DNA from: Candidatus Methylomirabilis sp.
GTDB lineage: Bacteria > Oederibacteriota > PGYV01 > DYJU01
Assembly: GCA_020722985.1 (NCBI GenBank)
Contig: DYJU01000017.1
Span: 1-34,943 of the forward strand
Direction of reading: 5' to 3'
DNA: 34,943 bases
In this document: one piece after another, positions 1 through 9,323 of the stretch
How the letters are laid out: each line of letters starts with the position of its first letter
How positions within the stretch are numbered: the stretch's first letter is position 1
The notes under the pieces: generated by a model
Databases searched by the model: none
Seen by the model: only the letters and a program-made list of their open reading frames with translations
Told to the model about the DNA's origin: nothing
Made by a program: the position numbers and the translations under genes

Positions 1-71
1 AATATATAAATTATTTGATTCATATTAATAAAAAATGTAAAATAAGATATAAAAAATATAAGGATGAAATT

Positions 72-947
72 ATGGATATAGAAAATAAAAAATTAAAATG
101 GATTATGTGTAAAAATCCTGATTTGGACAATAAAAACTTTCCTTATATTTTATTTTTGGAAAAAAATCCAGGAAATTATATTTATTTAAAAACTCAAGAT
201 AAATGGCCAGCAACAGGAAAAAAAATTTTTTGTAAATATAAAGGGGAAATAAAAGAAGAAAATTTACCACAATTGGAAATAATAGAAACAAATTATATCA
301 CAACAATTCGCCAGTATGGAAAAAGATTAACAGTTATTCTTGATAGGAAAATAAAAAAAAGATGTTGGTTTATTTTTATTGAAAAAGAATATAAAACAAA
401 GCAGGGAAAATATTATCAGGTATTCTGGGATACGCAATCTTTTATAGTTTCAGAAAGACCCGGAGCATATATTTCAACAGGTGGTAAAAAAATTAAATTT
501 GATGAAATAATCATAGATATAAATGAAAAATATCCATATAAATTTGAAAATCAAAATATAAAAAGAGAAAAATTGGATGTCGGAGATTATGCTTTAAAAA
601 TAAATAATATGATAATTGCGGTGGTTGAAAGAAAAACTTTCAATGATTTTAAGACACAATTAAAAAAACTTGATGTGTTTAAGGCACAACTTTTAGAACT
701 TTCAAAATATAAATATAAAGCAGTTATTTCTGAAACTCCTTTTGCAGATTTTATGGATAATGATAAATTAAAGCATTATCCTGGTTATTTTGTTTCTGAG
801 GTAATTACCCAGTTGATGGTTGAGTTTAAAGATATTCAGTTTGTTTTTTTAAGTAACAGAAAAGTATCTCAGGAATGGTTATTCAGATGGTTTAAAAGAA
901 TTTTTATTTATGAGGTAAAAGAGAAAAATAATGAATTTAAAAATTGA
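72..947 (+). CDS. ERCC4-domain nuclease
   Basis: Probable structure-specific DNA endonuclease of the ERCC4/XPF nuclease fold. The C-terminal half has the family signature: GDY at about residues 171-173, then V-V-E-R-K-T-F-N-D at 184-192. This matches the ERK-x3-D metal-binding core, and ends with the predicted helix carrying the KAQL-type segment. The first 140 residues are lysine-rich and I cannot assign them; no helix-hairpin-helix motif is evident. I chose ATG 72 because AAGGA lies seven bases upstream; an in-frame TTG at 15 has no ribosome site. The stop overlaps the next gene by 17 bases, so the two are probably cotranscribed. Only 71 bases precede the gene, so its promoter may be outside the window. 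The nuclease call is firm at fold level; the substrate (flap, fork or Holliday junction) is unknown. Confidence 0.75.
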   Translation: MDIENKKLKWIMCKNPDLDNKNFPYILFLEKNPGNYIYLKTQDKWPATGKKIFCKYKGEIKEENLPQLEIIETNYITTIRQYGKRLTVILDRKIKKRCWFIFIEKEYKTKQGKYYQVFWDTQSFIVSERPGAYISTGGKKIKFDEIIIDINEKYPYKFENQNIKREKLDVGDYALKINNMIIAVVERKTFNDFKTQLKKLDVFKAQLLELSKYKYKAVISETPFADFMDNDKLKHYPGYFVSEVITQLMVEFKDIQFVFLSNRKVSQEWLFRWFKRIFIYEVKEKNNEFKN

Positions 948-2739
948 TTTTAAAAGCAAAGAAAAATTTTTTATATTATTTTTTTTATTTGTAATTTTTT
1001 ATTTATATTTAAAAATTTTATATCCTGCCTTTGCCATAAATGATTCTCCCGAAACTATAACAGCAATTTATACTCTTGGAATTTCTCATCCGCCAGGATA
1101 TCCATTATATACTATGGCAGGTAAAATATTTTTAACCTTAAAAACAGGTAGCCCTGCTTTTAATTCTAATTTGTTTTCTTTAATTTTAGGTCTTTTTTCT
1201 CTTTTACTTTTGTTTTTTATATTAAAATATTTATATAAGGAAAGTTTGATAGTTTTTTCTGGTATTTTATTTTTTCCTTTTGTTTATGGTTTTTTAAAAG
1301 AAACCATACAGGCAAAAGGTGGTATTTATATTTTAAATCTTATTTTTTTAGAATTGATAATTCTTAATATACTCTGGCTTTTAAAAGAGTATTCTATAAA
1401 AAAAATATATTTATTGTTTTTTATATATACACTTTCTCTTTCAAATCACTGGCAGACAATGATTTTTTTTCTCCCTGTGATTATATATTTTTTTATAATT
1501 TATATAAAAAAAATAAATGCAAAAAATTATTTTTTTATTCTTTTTTTTATCTTTTCAGGAATTACACCATATATTTTTCTTTTAATAAGGGCATCTTCTG
1601 GTGTGGTATTAAATCATGGCGATCCTTCTAATTTTATAAATTTGATAAAACATATTTTAAGGATAAATTATTCAGGGGAATTTGCCAGTTTTAACAGATC
1701 AATATTATTTTTTCAAATAAAAGAATTTTTCTATGTTTGGACAGAAAGTTATGGAGTCTTAATTCTATTATTTTTTATTGAATTATTTTATGTTTTTAAA
1801 AATAAAGATAAAATTTTAATTATTTTGTTTTTATTTTTTTTAATAAATGTTTTAGCGGTTGTATTTTTTTTCAGGCGTCAACAGGATTCTTCGTGCTATT
1901 ATCTGCCAGCAATATTTGTTTCAGCAATATTTATATCGGGTTTTTTAAAAAATATTTTTAATATTGAAAAAAAACTAAAGGTTTTATCTTTTGCAATAAT
2001 TTTTTTAATTGCCATTTTAATTTTAATAAAAAATTATAGGTTTATGAATAATTCAAAAAATTTTTTGAGTTACGATTATATAAATAATATATACAAAACA
2101 ATAGATTCGGGTTCTATATATATTGGTTCTTCTGATTTTGATATAACCCCAATTTTTTATATGAAATATGTGTTAAAAAAAAGAAAGGATTTAAAAATAA
2201 TTTTTTTAAATTTTCTTTCTTTTGATTGGGGTGTAAAACAATTTAAAAAAGATTTTAAAGATTTTCAAGGAGAATTAGAATTAAAAAAATCAGGTAAAAA
2301 TATCATTAATATAATAAAATATTACTATGAGCATGCAAATATTTATGCTGGTTATAATTATGAAACAGTTCAAAAAATAAATATGCCGCATATACAGACA
2401 GGTTTAATAATGGCAACTGGTAAAAAAGTAAAAGAAAAGGTAAACATAAATTACTTTAAAATATATTCATATAGAGAAATTTTTAATAATAATTATAAAA
2501 AAACAGGAGATACTTTTAGATTGATTTCAAATTATGCTGGAAATATGGTAAACTATGGAAATGAATTTTTAAAAAATGGTAATTTGGATAAAGCGATTGA
2601 ACTTTATGAAAGTGCAGTTAAATTGCCTTTTAATAGATCAAAAAAGATATTTTATCATAATTTATATATTGCATATACAAAAAAAGGAGATTTAAAAAAG
2701 GCGCAGGAATATTATGAAAAAAAAGAAAGAACAAAATAA
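931..2739 (+). CDS. DUF2723 membrane protein with C-terminal TPR
   Basis: Integral membrane protein of the DUF2723 family, which resembles lipid-linked-sugar (PMT/ArnT-like) glycosyltransferases. After the first membrane helix (about 13-31) comes the family signature: D38-S-P-E41, then L-G-I-S-H-P-P-G-Y-P-L-Y ending at residue 60. The acidic pair after helix 1 is where GT-C enzymes place catalytic residues. About ten further hydrophobic helices follow up to roughly residue 360, then a soluble part. The last 60 residues form one or two TPR-like helical hairpins (GNLDKAIELYESAV and KKGDLKKAQEYYEKK). The gene starts inside the upstream nuclease frame and its end overlaps the following glycosyltransferase by 26 bases. 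Inferred role: transfer of a sugar from a polyprenyl carrier at the outer face of the inner membrane. The acceptor is unknown. Confidence 0.75.
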   Translation: MNLKIDFKSKEKFFILFFLFVIFYLYLKILYPAFAINDSPETITAIYTLGISHPPGYPLYTMAGKIFLTLKTGSPAFNSNLFSLILGLFSLLLLFFILKYLYKESLIVFSGILFFPFVYGFLKETIQAKGGIYILNLIFLELIILNILWLLKEYSIKKIYLLFFIYTLSLSNHWQTMIFFLPVIIYFFIIYIKKINAKNYFFILFFIFSGITPYIFLLIRASSGVVLNHGDPSNFINLIKHILRINYSGEFASFNRSILFFQIKEFFYVWTESYGVLILLFFIELFYVFKNKDKILIILFLFFLINVLAVVFFFRRQQDSSCYYLPAIFVSAIFISGFLKNIFNIEKKLKVLSFAIIFLIAILILIKNYRFMNNSKNFLSYDYINNIYKTIDSGSIYIGSSDFDITPIFYMKYVLKKRKDLKIIFLNFLSFDWGVKQFKKDFKDFQGELELKKSGKNIINIIKYYYEHANIYAGYNYETVQKINMPHIQTGLIMATGKKVKEKVNINYFKIYSYREIFNNNYKKTGDTFRLISNYAGNMVNYGNEFLKNGNLDKAIELYESAVKLPFNRSKKIFYHNLYIAYTKKGDLKKAQEYYEKKERTK

Positions 2740-3526
2740 AATAAAAATTTCAGTATGTATTATAACTAAAAACGAGGAAAAAATTTTACCCTGCTGTCTT
2801 TATTTTCTTTCATGGGTTGATGAGATTATTGTTGTTGATGGTGGGAGTTCAGATAAAACAGTAGAAATTGCTAAAAATTATGGGGCAAAAGTTTTTTATA
2901 AAAAATGGGAGGGGTATGCAAATCAGAAAAATTTTGCAATATCAAAGGCAAAAGGTGAATGGATTCTAAGTATAGATGCTGATGAAATTGTAAAAGATGA
3001 GTTAAAAAAAGAAATATTATCTGTTATAATACAGGATAATGAGATAAAAGGTTATTTTATTAAAAGAAAAAATTATTATTATGGGAAATTTATAAATTTT
3101 GGCGCATGTAAAAATGATTATCAGTTAAAATTATTTAAAAGAGGTTATGGCAAATATGAGGCAGCGCCTGTTCATGAAACGATAAAAATAAATGGCAAAA
3201 GCGGTTATTTGAAAAATTTTTTGTTGCATTATACTGCAGAAAGCATTCATAAACATATTGAAACAGTTAATAAATATACAGAATTAGAAGTTGAGGATTT
3301 AAAAAATAAAAATTATGTCCCAACAGGATATTCTATTTTATTAAAATGGTTTTTTATGTTTATAAAAAATTATTTTTTTAAAACTGGATTTTTAGATGGT
3401 TTAAAAGGATTAGTATATAATGTCATTTCTGCATGTTATATATTTATTAAAGAAATAAAATATTCAGAAAAATATGGGTTAAACAAAGTAAAATTTTTAA
3501 AAACAATATTTAAAAGGGCTAAATAA
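2714..3526 (+). CDS. Family 2 glycosyltransferase, WaaE/KdtX-like
   Basis: GT-A fold family 2 glycosyltransferase of the type that adds a sugar to the lipopolysaccharide core. Visible motifs: SVCIITKNEE at 13-22, VVDGGSSDKT at 40-49, the conserved G-Y-A-N-Q-K-N block at 67-73 and the metal-binding D-A-D-E at 88-91. The mid-protein segment with QLKLFKR and APVHE is characteristic of this subfamily. Length 270 is slightly above the usual 250-260. There is no signal peptide, so it acts on the cytoplasmic side. AGGA sits five bases before ATG 2714, inside the end of the DUF2723 gene, which implies translational coupling. The gene ends seven bases from the stop of a convergent PBP gene. A general envelope-glycan transferase is the alternative call. 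Confidence 0.8.
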   Translation: MKKKKEQNKIKISVCIITKNEEKILPCCLYFLSWVDEIIVVDGGSSDKTVEIAKNYGAKVFYKKWEGYANQKNFAISKAKGEWILSIDADEIVKDELKKEILSVIIQDNEIKGYFIKRKNYYYGKFINFGACKNDYQLKLFKRGYGKYEAAPVHETIKINGKSGYLKNFLLHYTAESIHKHIETVNKYTELEVEDLKNKNYVPTGYSILLKWFFMFIKNYFFKTGFLDGLKGLVYNVISACYIFIKEIKYSEKYGLNKVKFLKTIFKRAK

Positions 3527-3533
3527 AATAGAA

Positions 3534-5366
3534 TTATTTTAATAATGCCTTAAAAAAATCAGATGCTATCGGTGCTGCGACCTGCATCCCTTTGCCTTCT
3601 TCATCGCCTAAGATTGCAATTGCAAATTGTGGATCATCAGCAGGTGCAAAAGCAATAAACCAGGCATTAAGTTCTGATTTTCCGCCGGATGTGCCGGTTT
3701 TTCCGGCAATTTTTAAACCTTTTACTCTTGCTTTTCGACCAATTCCTTTTTCAACAACATCAATCATCATTGATTTTATTTTTTCTGCTGTTTGCGGAGA
3801 AATTGAGATTTTCAAAGGTTTTATTTCAGAAGAATAAATAAGTTTGCCGTTTATATTTCTTATTTCTTTTATTAAAAAAGGATTCATCATAACGCCTTTA
3901 TTTGCAACAGTTGCAGCAAGTAAAGCAGCGTGTAATGGTGTAATAAGATACTGTTTATTTTTATCAGGTGTTAATCCACAGGCATGCATTGCAAGTTCAT
4001 ATCTATCTTTATCATCAGGTGGGAATATAGATTTTTTAACAGGAATAGAAATTTTTTGATTTCTTAATTTATCATAAAAACCAATATCAAACTCAGTATT
4101 AAATCCAAATCTTATATTATACTCAGAAAGTTTAGGATATCCAATTGCAAAACCTAAAAAAGCAGCCCCTATGTTACAGGATGTTTCAATTGCTTCTTCT
4201 ATACTTGAAACTTTTCCATGTTTTTTCCAGCAAAAGAATGCTTTATTATCAAAAACAGTAGAACCTGCACATTTTACAGGAAAAATATTTTTTTCATTTA
4301 TACCCGACTCAAATGCAGCTGCAATTGTAATTATTTTTGCTATTGAACCAGGTTCATATAATTTATCAATTGCCCGGTTTAAGAATGGTTTATTTTTATT
4401 TGCTATTATTTTATAATAATATTGTGGATTATGAAGATTATTTGGTGAAAATACAGGTTGATTATAAAGTGCAAGTATTTCACCTGTTTTCGGATCCAAA
4501 ACAACAAAACTTCCTTTTCTCCAGCCCATTGCAGATGCAACAGATTTCTGGACTTTTGAATCTATTGTAAGATAAATTTTATTTCCGGGTATATAATCTT
4601 TTAAAAACTTTTCAATCCCTTCTACTTTATTTCTTTTTTCATCATTATAACCTGTTATATGTGCGGTTTTGCTATCTAACATATAAGTTCTTTTATTTTT
4701 TAAATCAATCAAATTATATCTTGCAAGTGGTTCTCCATTTCTATCAAATAAATAGTATATAGCGCCTTTGTTTTTATCATCTTCTGCCATAGCAAGATTT
4801 TTTTTGGCTGATGTAAATTTGGGATTATAAGTTAAAGATTTATTATAATAAATAATTGCTGTGTCAAGTTTTCCAAAAGCATGATAGCAGCATGCAAGTC
4901 CAAAAAGAGATTTATAATCAATAGAATAGAGTTTAAGCGCCTGAGTGAATTCGTATTCTGCTTGTTTATAAAGCCCTGCATTTAAATAATTTTCTCCGAA
5001 TTCTACATGTTTAATTGAATGGTTATATTTTAAATTTAAACTTAACGCTTCATTAAAATATTTTATTGCTTTATCAAAGTCTCCCTGTTTTAAATAAGTA
5101 GAACCTAATCCATCATAAGCAAGAGGGTTTTTAGGATTGAAATTTATTGCTTTGTTAAAATCCGAAATAGCATAATTTAATTTACCCTTTTTTAGGTTAT
5201 TTAACGCACTATTTATAAGTAATTGATATTTTAAATTTTTACTACCAAAATTAAAAAGTAAATATAATCCTATCAAAATAGCAATAATTATTAAAATTAA
5301 ATTAATCCTTTTCCTATTATAGTAATTTTTTGCTGACAAATGTGTAATAGGTTTATATTTGATCAT
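3534..5366 (-). CDS. TPR-containing penicillin-binding protein transpeptidase
   Basis: Serine D,D-transpeptidase that cross-links peptidoglycan, anchored in the inner membrane and facing the periplasm. All three active-site motifs are present: S341-I-A-K344, S396-C-N398 and K556-T-G558. The N-terminus has one membrane helix (about 22-42), then four or so TPR units between about 45 and 195, a linker with LFDRNGEPLA and HITGY, then the transpeptidase domain. The HITGY/EGIE linker resembles PbpA-type class B PBPs rather than full FtsI with its large pedestal. No glycosyltransferase domain is present, so this is a class B enzyme with TPRs in place of most of the pedestal. Length 610. GGAG precedes ATG 5366. 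It is transcribed divergently from cstA from a shared promoter palindrome. The enzyme class is certain; its cellular partner (a SEDS glycosyltransferase is usual) is not in the window. Confidence 0.85.
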   Translation of the reverse strand: MIKYKPITHLSAKNYYNRKRINLILIIIAILIGLYLLFNFGSKNLKYQLLINSALNNLKKGKLNYAISDFNKAINFNPKNPLAYDGLGSTYLKQGDFDKAIKYFNEALSLNLKYNHSIKHVEFGENYLNAGLYKQAEYEFTQALKLYSIDYKSLFGLACCYHAFGKLDTAIIYYNKSLTYNPKFTSAKKNLAMAEDDKNKGAIYYLFDRNGEPLARYNLIDLKNKRTYMLDSKTAHITGYNDEKRNKVEGIEKFLKDYIPGNKIYLTIDSKVQKSVASAMGWRKGSFVVLDPKTGEILALYNQPVFSPNNLHNPQYYYKIIANKNKPFLNRAIDKLYEPGSIAKIITIAAAFESGINEKNIFPVKCAGSTVFDNKAFFCWKKHGKVSSIEEAIETSCNIGAAFLGFAIGYPKLSEYNIRFGFNTEFDIGFYDKLRNQKISIPVKKSIFPPDDKDRYELAMHACGLTPDKNKQYLITPLHAALLAATVANKGVMMNPFLIKEIRNINGKLIYSSEIKPLKISISPQTAEKIKSMMIDVVEKGIGRKARVKGLKIAGKTGTSGGKSELNAWFIAFAPADDPQFAIAILGDEEGKGMQVAAPIASDFFKALLK

Positions 5367-5393
5367 TTTTAATTTTCTCCTAAAAAAAAATTG

Positions 5394-5422
5394 TTGTAAA
5401 TAATAACATTTACAGTTATAAT
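5394..5422 (+). promoter_or_regulatory. Promoter of cstA-nrdJ
   Basis: TTGTAA at 5394-5399, a 17-base spacer and a perfect TATAAT at 5417-5422. The predicted transcript starts near 5429, giving a 47-base leader with GAAGGAGG before the ATG at 5476. It lies on the same bases as the promoter reading the other way. Confidence 0.55.
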
Positions 5423-5428
5423 TTACAA
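5400..5428 (-). promoter_or_regulatory. Promoter of the TPR-PBP gene
   Basis: Read on the minus strand: TTGTAA at 5428-5423, a 17-base spacer ending in TGT, and TATTAT at 5405-5400, making an extended -10. The transcript would start near 5393 and reach the ATG at 5366 after GGAG. It occupies the same 35 bases as the cstA promoter. Confidence 0.55.
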
Positions 5429-5475
5429 TAAAAAAATTTTGTATATTTTTATAAAATAATTTTGAAGGAGGAAAA

Positions 5476-7059
5476 ATGGGAATACTTTTATTTTTGATTG
5501 CTTTTTTTCTTTTTGTAATTGCTTATTTTATTTACGGCAGGTATATAAGTAAAATTTTAAAAATAGATGATAAAAATTCTGTCCCTTCAAAAACAAAAAA
5601 TGATGGAGTTGATTATGTGCCGACAAATAGATTTGTTCTTCTTGGACATCATTTTGCTTCCATTGCAGGAGTGGGACCTATTGTTGGGCCGATTTTAGGT
5701 GCGACGTATGGCTGGTTACCTGCTTTTTTATGGATTGTTCTGGGAAGCATATTTTTGGGAGCAGTTCATGATTTTGTAACCCTTGTCATTTCAATAAGAA
5801 AAGAGGGCAAAACAATAGGCACTATAATAAAAGATTTTTTAGGGCAAGAAGGGAAATTGGTTTTTTTAATTTTTACATGGTTTACCTTAATTCTGGTAAT
5901 TGCTGTTTTTACAATAGTGGTTGCCAAAACTTTTGTTTCACATCCTGAAGCAGGAACTGCATCAATATTATTTTTACTGCTTGCACTCATTATGGGATAT
6001 TCAATATATGTGGCAAGAATAAATCTTGGAGTTGCTACCTTCATAGGGGTCATTTTGCTTTTTTTTAGTGTTTTTTTAGGAGTAAAATTTCCTTTAAAAT
6101 TTTCTTATAATATCTGGGTTATTTTACTCATTATTTATATATTTTTAGCATCTACAATGCCTGTATGGCTATTATTACAACCAAGAGATTATTTAAATTC
6201 TTTTTTGTTATATGTCATTTTATTGGGGGGGATTTTAGGTATATTTTTTTATAAACCAGATATAAAGTTAGAAGTGTTTACAGGATTTTATGATAAAAAT
6301 TTAGGATACTTATTTCCGGTTTTGTTTGTAACAATTGCCTGTGGGGCAATATCTGGATTTCATTCTCTGGTTTCATCTGGCACCAGTTCGAAACAGATAG
6401 ATAAAGAAAGTGATGCTCAATTTGTGGGTTATGGGGGCATGCTTTTAGAAGGTATTTTAGCAGTTCTTTCTTTAATTACAGCGGTTATGTTATTAAGAAA
6501 AGATTTTTTATCAGCGGTTAAAAATCCAATAGCATTATTTTCTAATGGGATGGGTAATATTTTAAATTCATTGGGAATTCCTTATGAATTTGCTGTTTCT
6601 TTTGCTGCGCTTGCAATAAGTGCCTTTGCATTAACATCCCTTGATACTGCGGTAAGGATAGGCAGATATACATTTCAGGAATTATTCGCTGATACAAAAA
6701 TTTCATTTTTGAAAAATAAATTTATTGCAGCATTTATTACTGTTATTAGTGGTTATTTATTTGCTTTTAATGAAAGTGGAGTAATGTCAATCTGGCCTGT
6801 ATTTGGTTCTGCAAATCAGATGCTTGCAGCTCTTGCTTTAATCACTGGAACTTTATTTCTTATTAATAATAAAATGGAGTATAAAATTACTTTAATTCCT
6901 GCAATTTTTATGTATTTAGTAACCTTAACAGCGTTAGGCAGTTTAGTTTACCAAAATTTAAAAGTAAATAACTTAAATTTAACTGTGATCGGTTCTATTT
7001 TATTTTTAATTGCCATTTATGTTGGTGTTCTTGTTTTTAAAAAAATAAAAAGTATCTAA
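5476..7059 (+). CDS. cstA: CstA-family carbon starvation transporter
   Basis: Inner-membrane transporter of the CstA family, whose studied members import pyruvate or peptides. The N-terminal signature is strong: DYVPTNRFVLLGHHFASIAG at about 46-65, followed by GPIVGPILGATYGWLPAFLW. Roughly fourteen hydrophobic helices span the protein; the later SGTSSKQ and ALTSLDTAVRIGRY blocks are also family hallmarks. Length 527 is near the short CstA forms found in Gram-positives and Thermotogae, below the roughly 700 residues of E. coli CstA. GAAGGAGG precedes the ATG. Sixteen bases separate it from nrdJ, so the two are probably cotranscribed, although no metabolic link between them is obvious. Substrate cannot be read from sequence. 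Confidence 0.88.
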   Translation: MGILLFLIAFFLFVIAYFIYGRYISKILKIDDKNSVPSKTKNDGVDYVPTNRFVLLGHHFASIAGVGPIVGPILGATYGWLPAFLWIVLGSIFLGAVHDFVTLVISIRKEGKTIGTIIKDFLGQEGKLVFLIFTWFTLILVIAVFTIVVAKTFVSHPEAGTASILFLLLALIMGYSIYVARINLGVATFIGVILLFFSVFLGVKFPLKFSYNIWVILLIIYIFLASTMPVWLLLQPRDYLNSFLLYVILLGGILGIFFYKPDIKLEVFTGFYDKNLGYLFPVLFVTIACGAISGFHSLVSSGTSSKQIDKESDAQFVGYGGMLLEGILAVLSLITAVMLLRKDFLSAVKNPIALFSNGMGNILNSLGIPYEFAVSFAALAISAFALTSLDTAVRIGRYTFQELFADTKISFLKNKFIAAFITVISGYLFAFNESGVMSIWPVFGSANQMLAALALITGTLFLINNKMEYKITLIPAIFMYLVTLTALGSLVYQNLKVNNLNLTVIGSILFLIAIYVGVLVFKKIKSI

Positions 7060-7075
7060 TTTTTAAGGAGTAATT

Positions 7076-9295
7076 ATGGATAAAAACAAACTTTTAAATC
7101 CTGCATTAACAGAAAATGCGCTGACAGTTTTAAAAAAAAGGTATTTTATTAAAAATGATAAAGGGAAACCAATAGAAACGGCAAGAGATTTGTTTTTCAG
7201 GGTTGCAGAAAATATAGCACAGGCAGATCTATTATATGATAAAACTGCTGATTTGAATAAAACTATTTTAGAATTTTACGAAATGATGGCTTCTCTTGAT
7301 TTTTTACCAAACTCTCCAACACTTATGAATGCTGGTAGGGATTTGCAGCAACTTGCTGCATGTTTTGTTTTGCCTGTTGAGGATTCAATAGAAGGTATAT
7401 TTGAAGCAGTAAAAAATGCAGCTTTAATTCATAAAAGCGGTGGTGGAACAGGTTTTTCATTTTCAAGATTAAGACCAAACAGGGATAAAGTTAAAACAAC
7501 AAACGGAGTATCATCAGGACCAGTTTCATTTATGAAAGTTTTTAATGCAGCGACAGAGGCAATAAAACAGGGGGGAACAAGACGCGGGGCTAACATGGGC
7601 ATACTTCGCATAGACCATCCTGATATAAGAGAATTTATAACATGCAAAGCAGATAACAGGGAAATTACTAATTTTAATATATCTGTTGCCTTAACAGAAG
7701 AATTTATGAAAATTTATAAAAATGATGGAAAATATAAATTGATAAACCCGAGGAATTCAGAAATTGTAGGAGAAGAAAGTGCAAAAGAAATTTTTGATAT
7801 GATAGTGCATTATGCATGGAAAAATGGCGATCCCGGGATTATTTTTATAGATAGAATAAATAAGGATAATCCAACACCTGAAATTGGAGATATAGAAGCA
7901 ACCAACCCCTGCGGTGAACAACCACTTTTGCCATATGAGGCATGTAATTTGGGCTCTATAAATCTTGCACATTTTGTCACAAAAGATAAAAAAGTAGATT
8001 ATGATAGATTAAAAGATGTTGTAAATAAAACGGTGCATTTTCTTGACAATGTAATTGATATGAGTAAATATCCTTTACAGAAAATTGATGAAATGGTTAA
8101 AGCAAACAGAAAAATAGGGCTTGGAATTATGGGATGGGCTGATATGTTAATACAGTTAGATATACCTTATGATTCAGATGAAGCAATAAAACTTGCAGAA
8201 AAAGTTATGGGATTTATTTATAAAAAAGCAGAAGAAACATCCAGAGAACTTGCTGAAAAAAGAGGAGTATTTCCTAATTTTGAAAAGTCAATTTATAAAA
8301 AACAAAACAAAAAACTAAGAAATGCAACATTAACAACTATCGCACCGACCGGAACATTAAGTATGATTGCAGGTTGTTCATCTGGTATAGAACCATTATT
8401 TGCAATTGCTTATACAAAAACTGTTATGGATAATGATAAATTACCTGAAATAAATTCTTTTTTTATAGAAAAACTTAAAGAGGCAGGAATTTATAGTAAT
8501 GATTTAATAAAAGAAGTGGCTGAAACAGGGAAAATAAATCACATAAAATCAATACCTGATAATATAAAAAGAATTTTTGTAACAGCACATGATATTACTC
8601 CTGAATGGCATATAAAAATGCAGGCAGCATTTCAAAAGTCAACAGATAATGCAGTATCAAAAACAGTAAATTTTAAAAATGAAGCAATCGAAGAAGATGT
8701 TAAAAAAGTTTATCTTCTTGCCTATGAACTCGGTTGCAAAGGAGTTACAATTTACAGAGATGGTTCAAGGGAAGAACAGGTTTTAACTCATTCAGTAATT
8801 TCAGAAGAAGGGAAAAAGCAGTTAGAACCGAGAAAAAGGCCAGAAGCAACTTATGGCAGAACAATAAAAATAAAAACAGGTTGTGGAAATTTATATGTAA
8901 CTATAAATGAAGATGATGAAGGGTTATGTGAAGTTTTTACTGCTATGGGTAAATCAGGTGGTTGCGCAGCGGCACAATCCGGTGCAATAAGCCGATTGAT
9001 ATCAGTTGCATTAAGGGCAGGGGTAAATCCAGAGGTAATAATAAAACATTTAAGGGGAACGAGGTGTCCTTCACCTGCATGGCAGGATGGTGGAATAGTG
9101 CTTTCCTGTCCTGATGCTATAGGTATAGCTCTTGAGAAATATCTGCATGAAAAAAGTGGAACAAAAGAAAAATTTAAAATAAATCATTACCGGGAAGAAA
9201 AATTTAATGAAAATTGTCCCGAATGCGGATCTACATTAGAGCATGAAGGCGGTTGCAATATTTGCAGGGTTTGCGGATATTCAAAATGTTTGTAA
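7076..9295 (+). CDS. nrdJ: Class II (B12-dependent) ribonucleotide reductase
   Basis: Adenosylcobalamin-dependent ribonucleoside-diphosphate reductase, making deoxynucleotides without oxygen. The catalytic set is complete: N277-P-C279-G-E281 carries the radical cysteine and its partners, with redox cysteines C290 (in EACNLG) and C96 (in AACFVLP). The substrate-binding segments LPNSPTLMNAG, KSGGGTGFSFS and TLTTIAPTGTLSMIAG are intact. The C-terminal tail from about 711 has CPEC and CNICRVCGYSKC, the zinc-ribbon/redox tail that re-reduces the active site. The N-terminus has no ATP-cone domain, so the dATP overall-activity switch is absent. AAGGAG is seven bases upstream. The next gene encodes a dCMP deaminase, consistent with a deoxynucleotide neighbourhood. 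No cobalamin riboswitch is visible upstream. Confidence 0.95.
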   Translation: MDKNKLLNPALTENALTVLKKRYFIKNDKGKPIETARDLFFRVAENIAQADLLYDKTADLNKTILEFYEMMASLDFLPNSPTLMNAGRDLQQLAACFVLPVEDSIEGIFEAVKNAALIHKSGGGTGFSFSRLRPNRDKVKTTNGVSSGPVSFMKVFNAATEAIKQGGTRRGANMGILRIDHPDIREFITCKADNREITNFNISVALTEEFMKIYKNDGKYKLINPRNSEIVGEESAKEIFDMIVHYAWKNGDPGIIFIDRINKDNPTPEIGDIEATNPCGEQPLLPYEACNLGSINLAHFVTKDKKVDYDRLKDVVNKTVHFLDNVIDMSKYPLQKIDEMVKANRKIGLGIMGWADMLIQLDIPYDSDEAIKLAEKVMGFIYKKAEETSRELAEKRGVFPNFEKSIYKKQNKKLRNATLTTIAPTGTLSMIAGCSSGIEPLFAIAYTKTVMDNDKLPEINSFFIEKLKEAGIYSNDLIKEVAETGKINHIKSIPDNIKRIFVTAHDITPEWHIKMQAAFQKSTDNAVSKTVNFKNEAIEEDVKKVYLLAYELGCKGVTIYRDGSREEQVLTHSVISEEGKKQLEPRKRPEATYGRTIKIKTGCGNLYVTINEDDEGLCEVFTAMGKSGGCAAAQSGAISRLISVALRAGVNPEVIIKHLRGTRCPSPAWQDGGIVLSCPDAIGIALEKYLHEKSGTKEKFKINHYREEKFNENCPECGSTLEHEGGCNICRVCGYSKCL

Positions 9296-9323
9296 AAATG
9301 AATAATAGAATAGGTTAAATGAT

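Noticed and set aside
15-71. N-terminal extension of the ERCC4 nuclease from TTG 15
   Set aside because: There is no ribosome site before TTG 15, while ATG 72 has AAGGA at the right distance. The extra residues are A/T-rich lysine/isoleucine filler.
3592-4570. Several plus-strand open frames opposite the PBP gene
   Set aside because: They are antisense shadows of a conserved gene with all catalytic motifs, lack ribosome sites and have no domain features.
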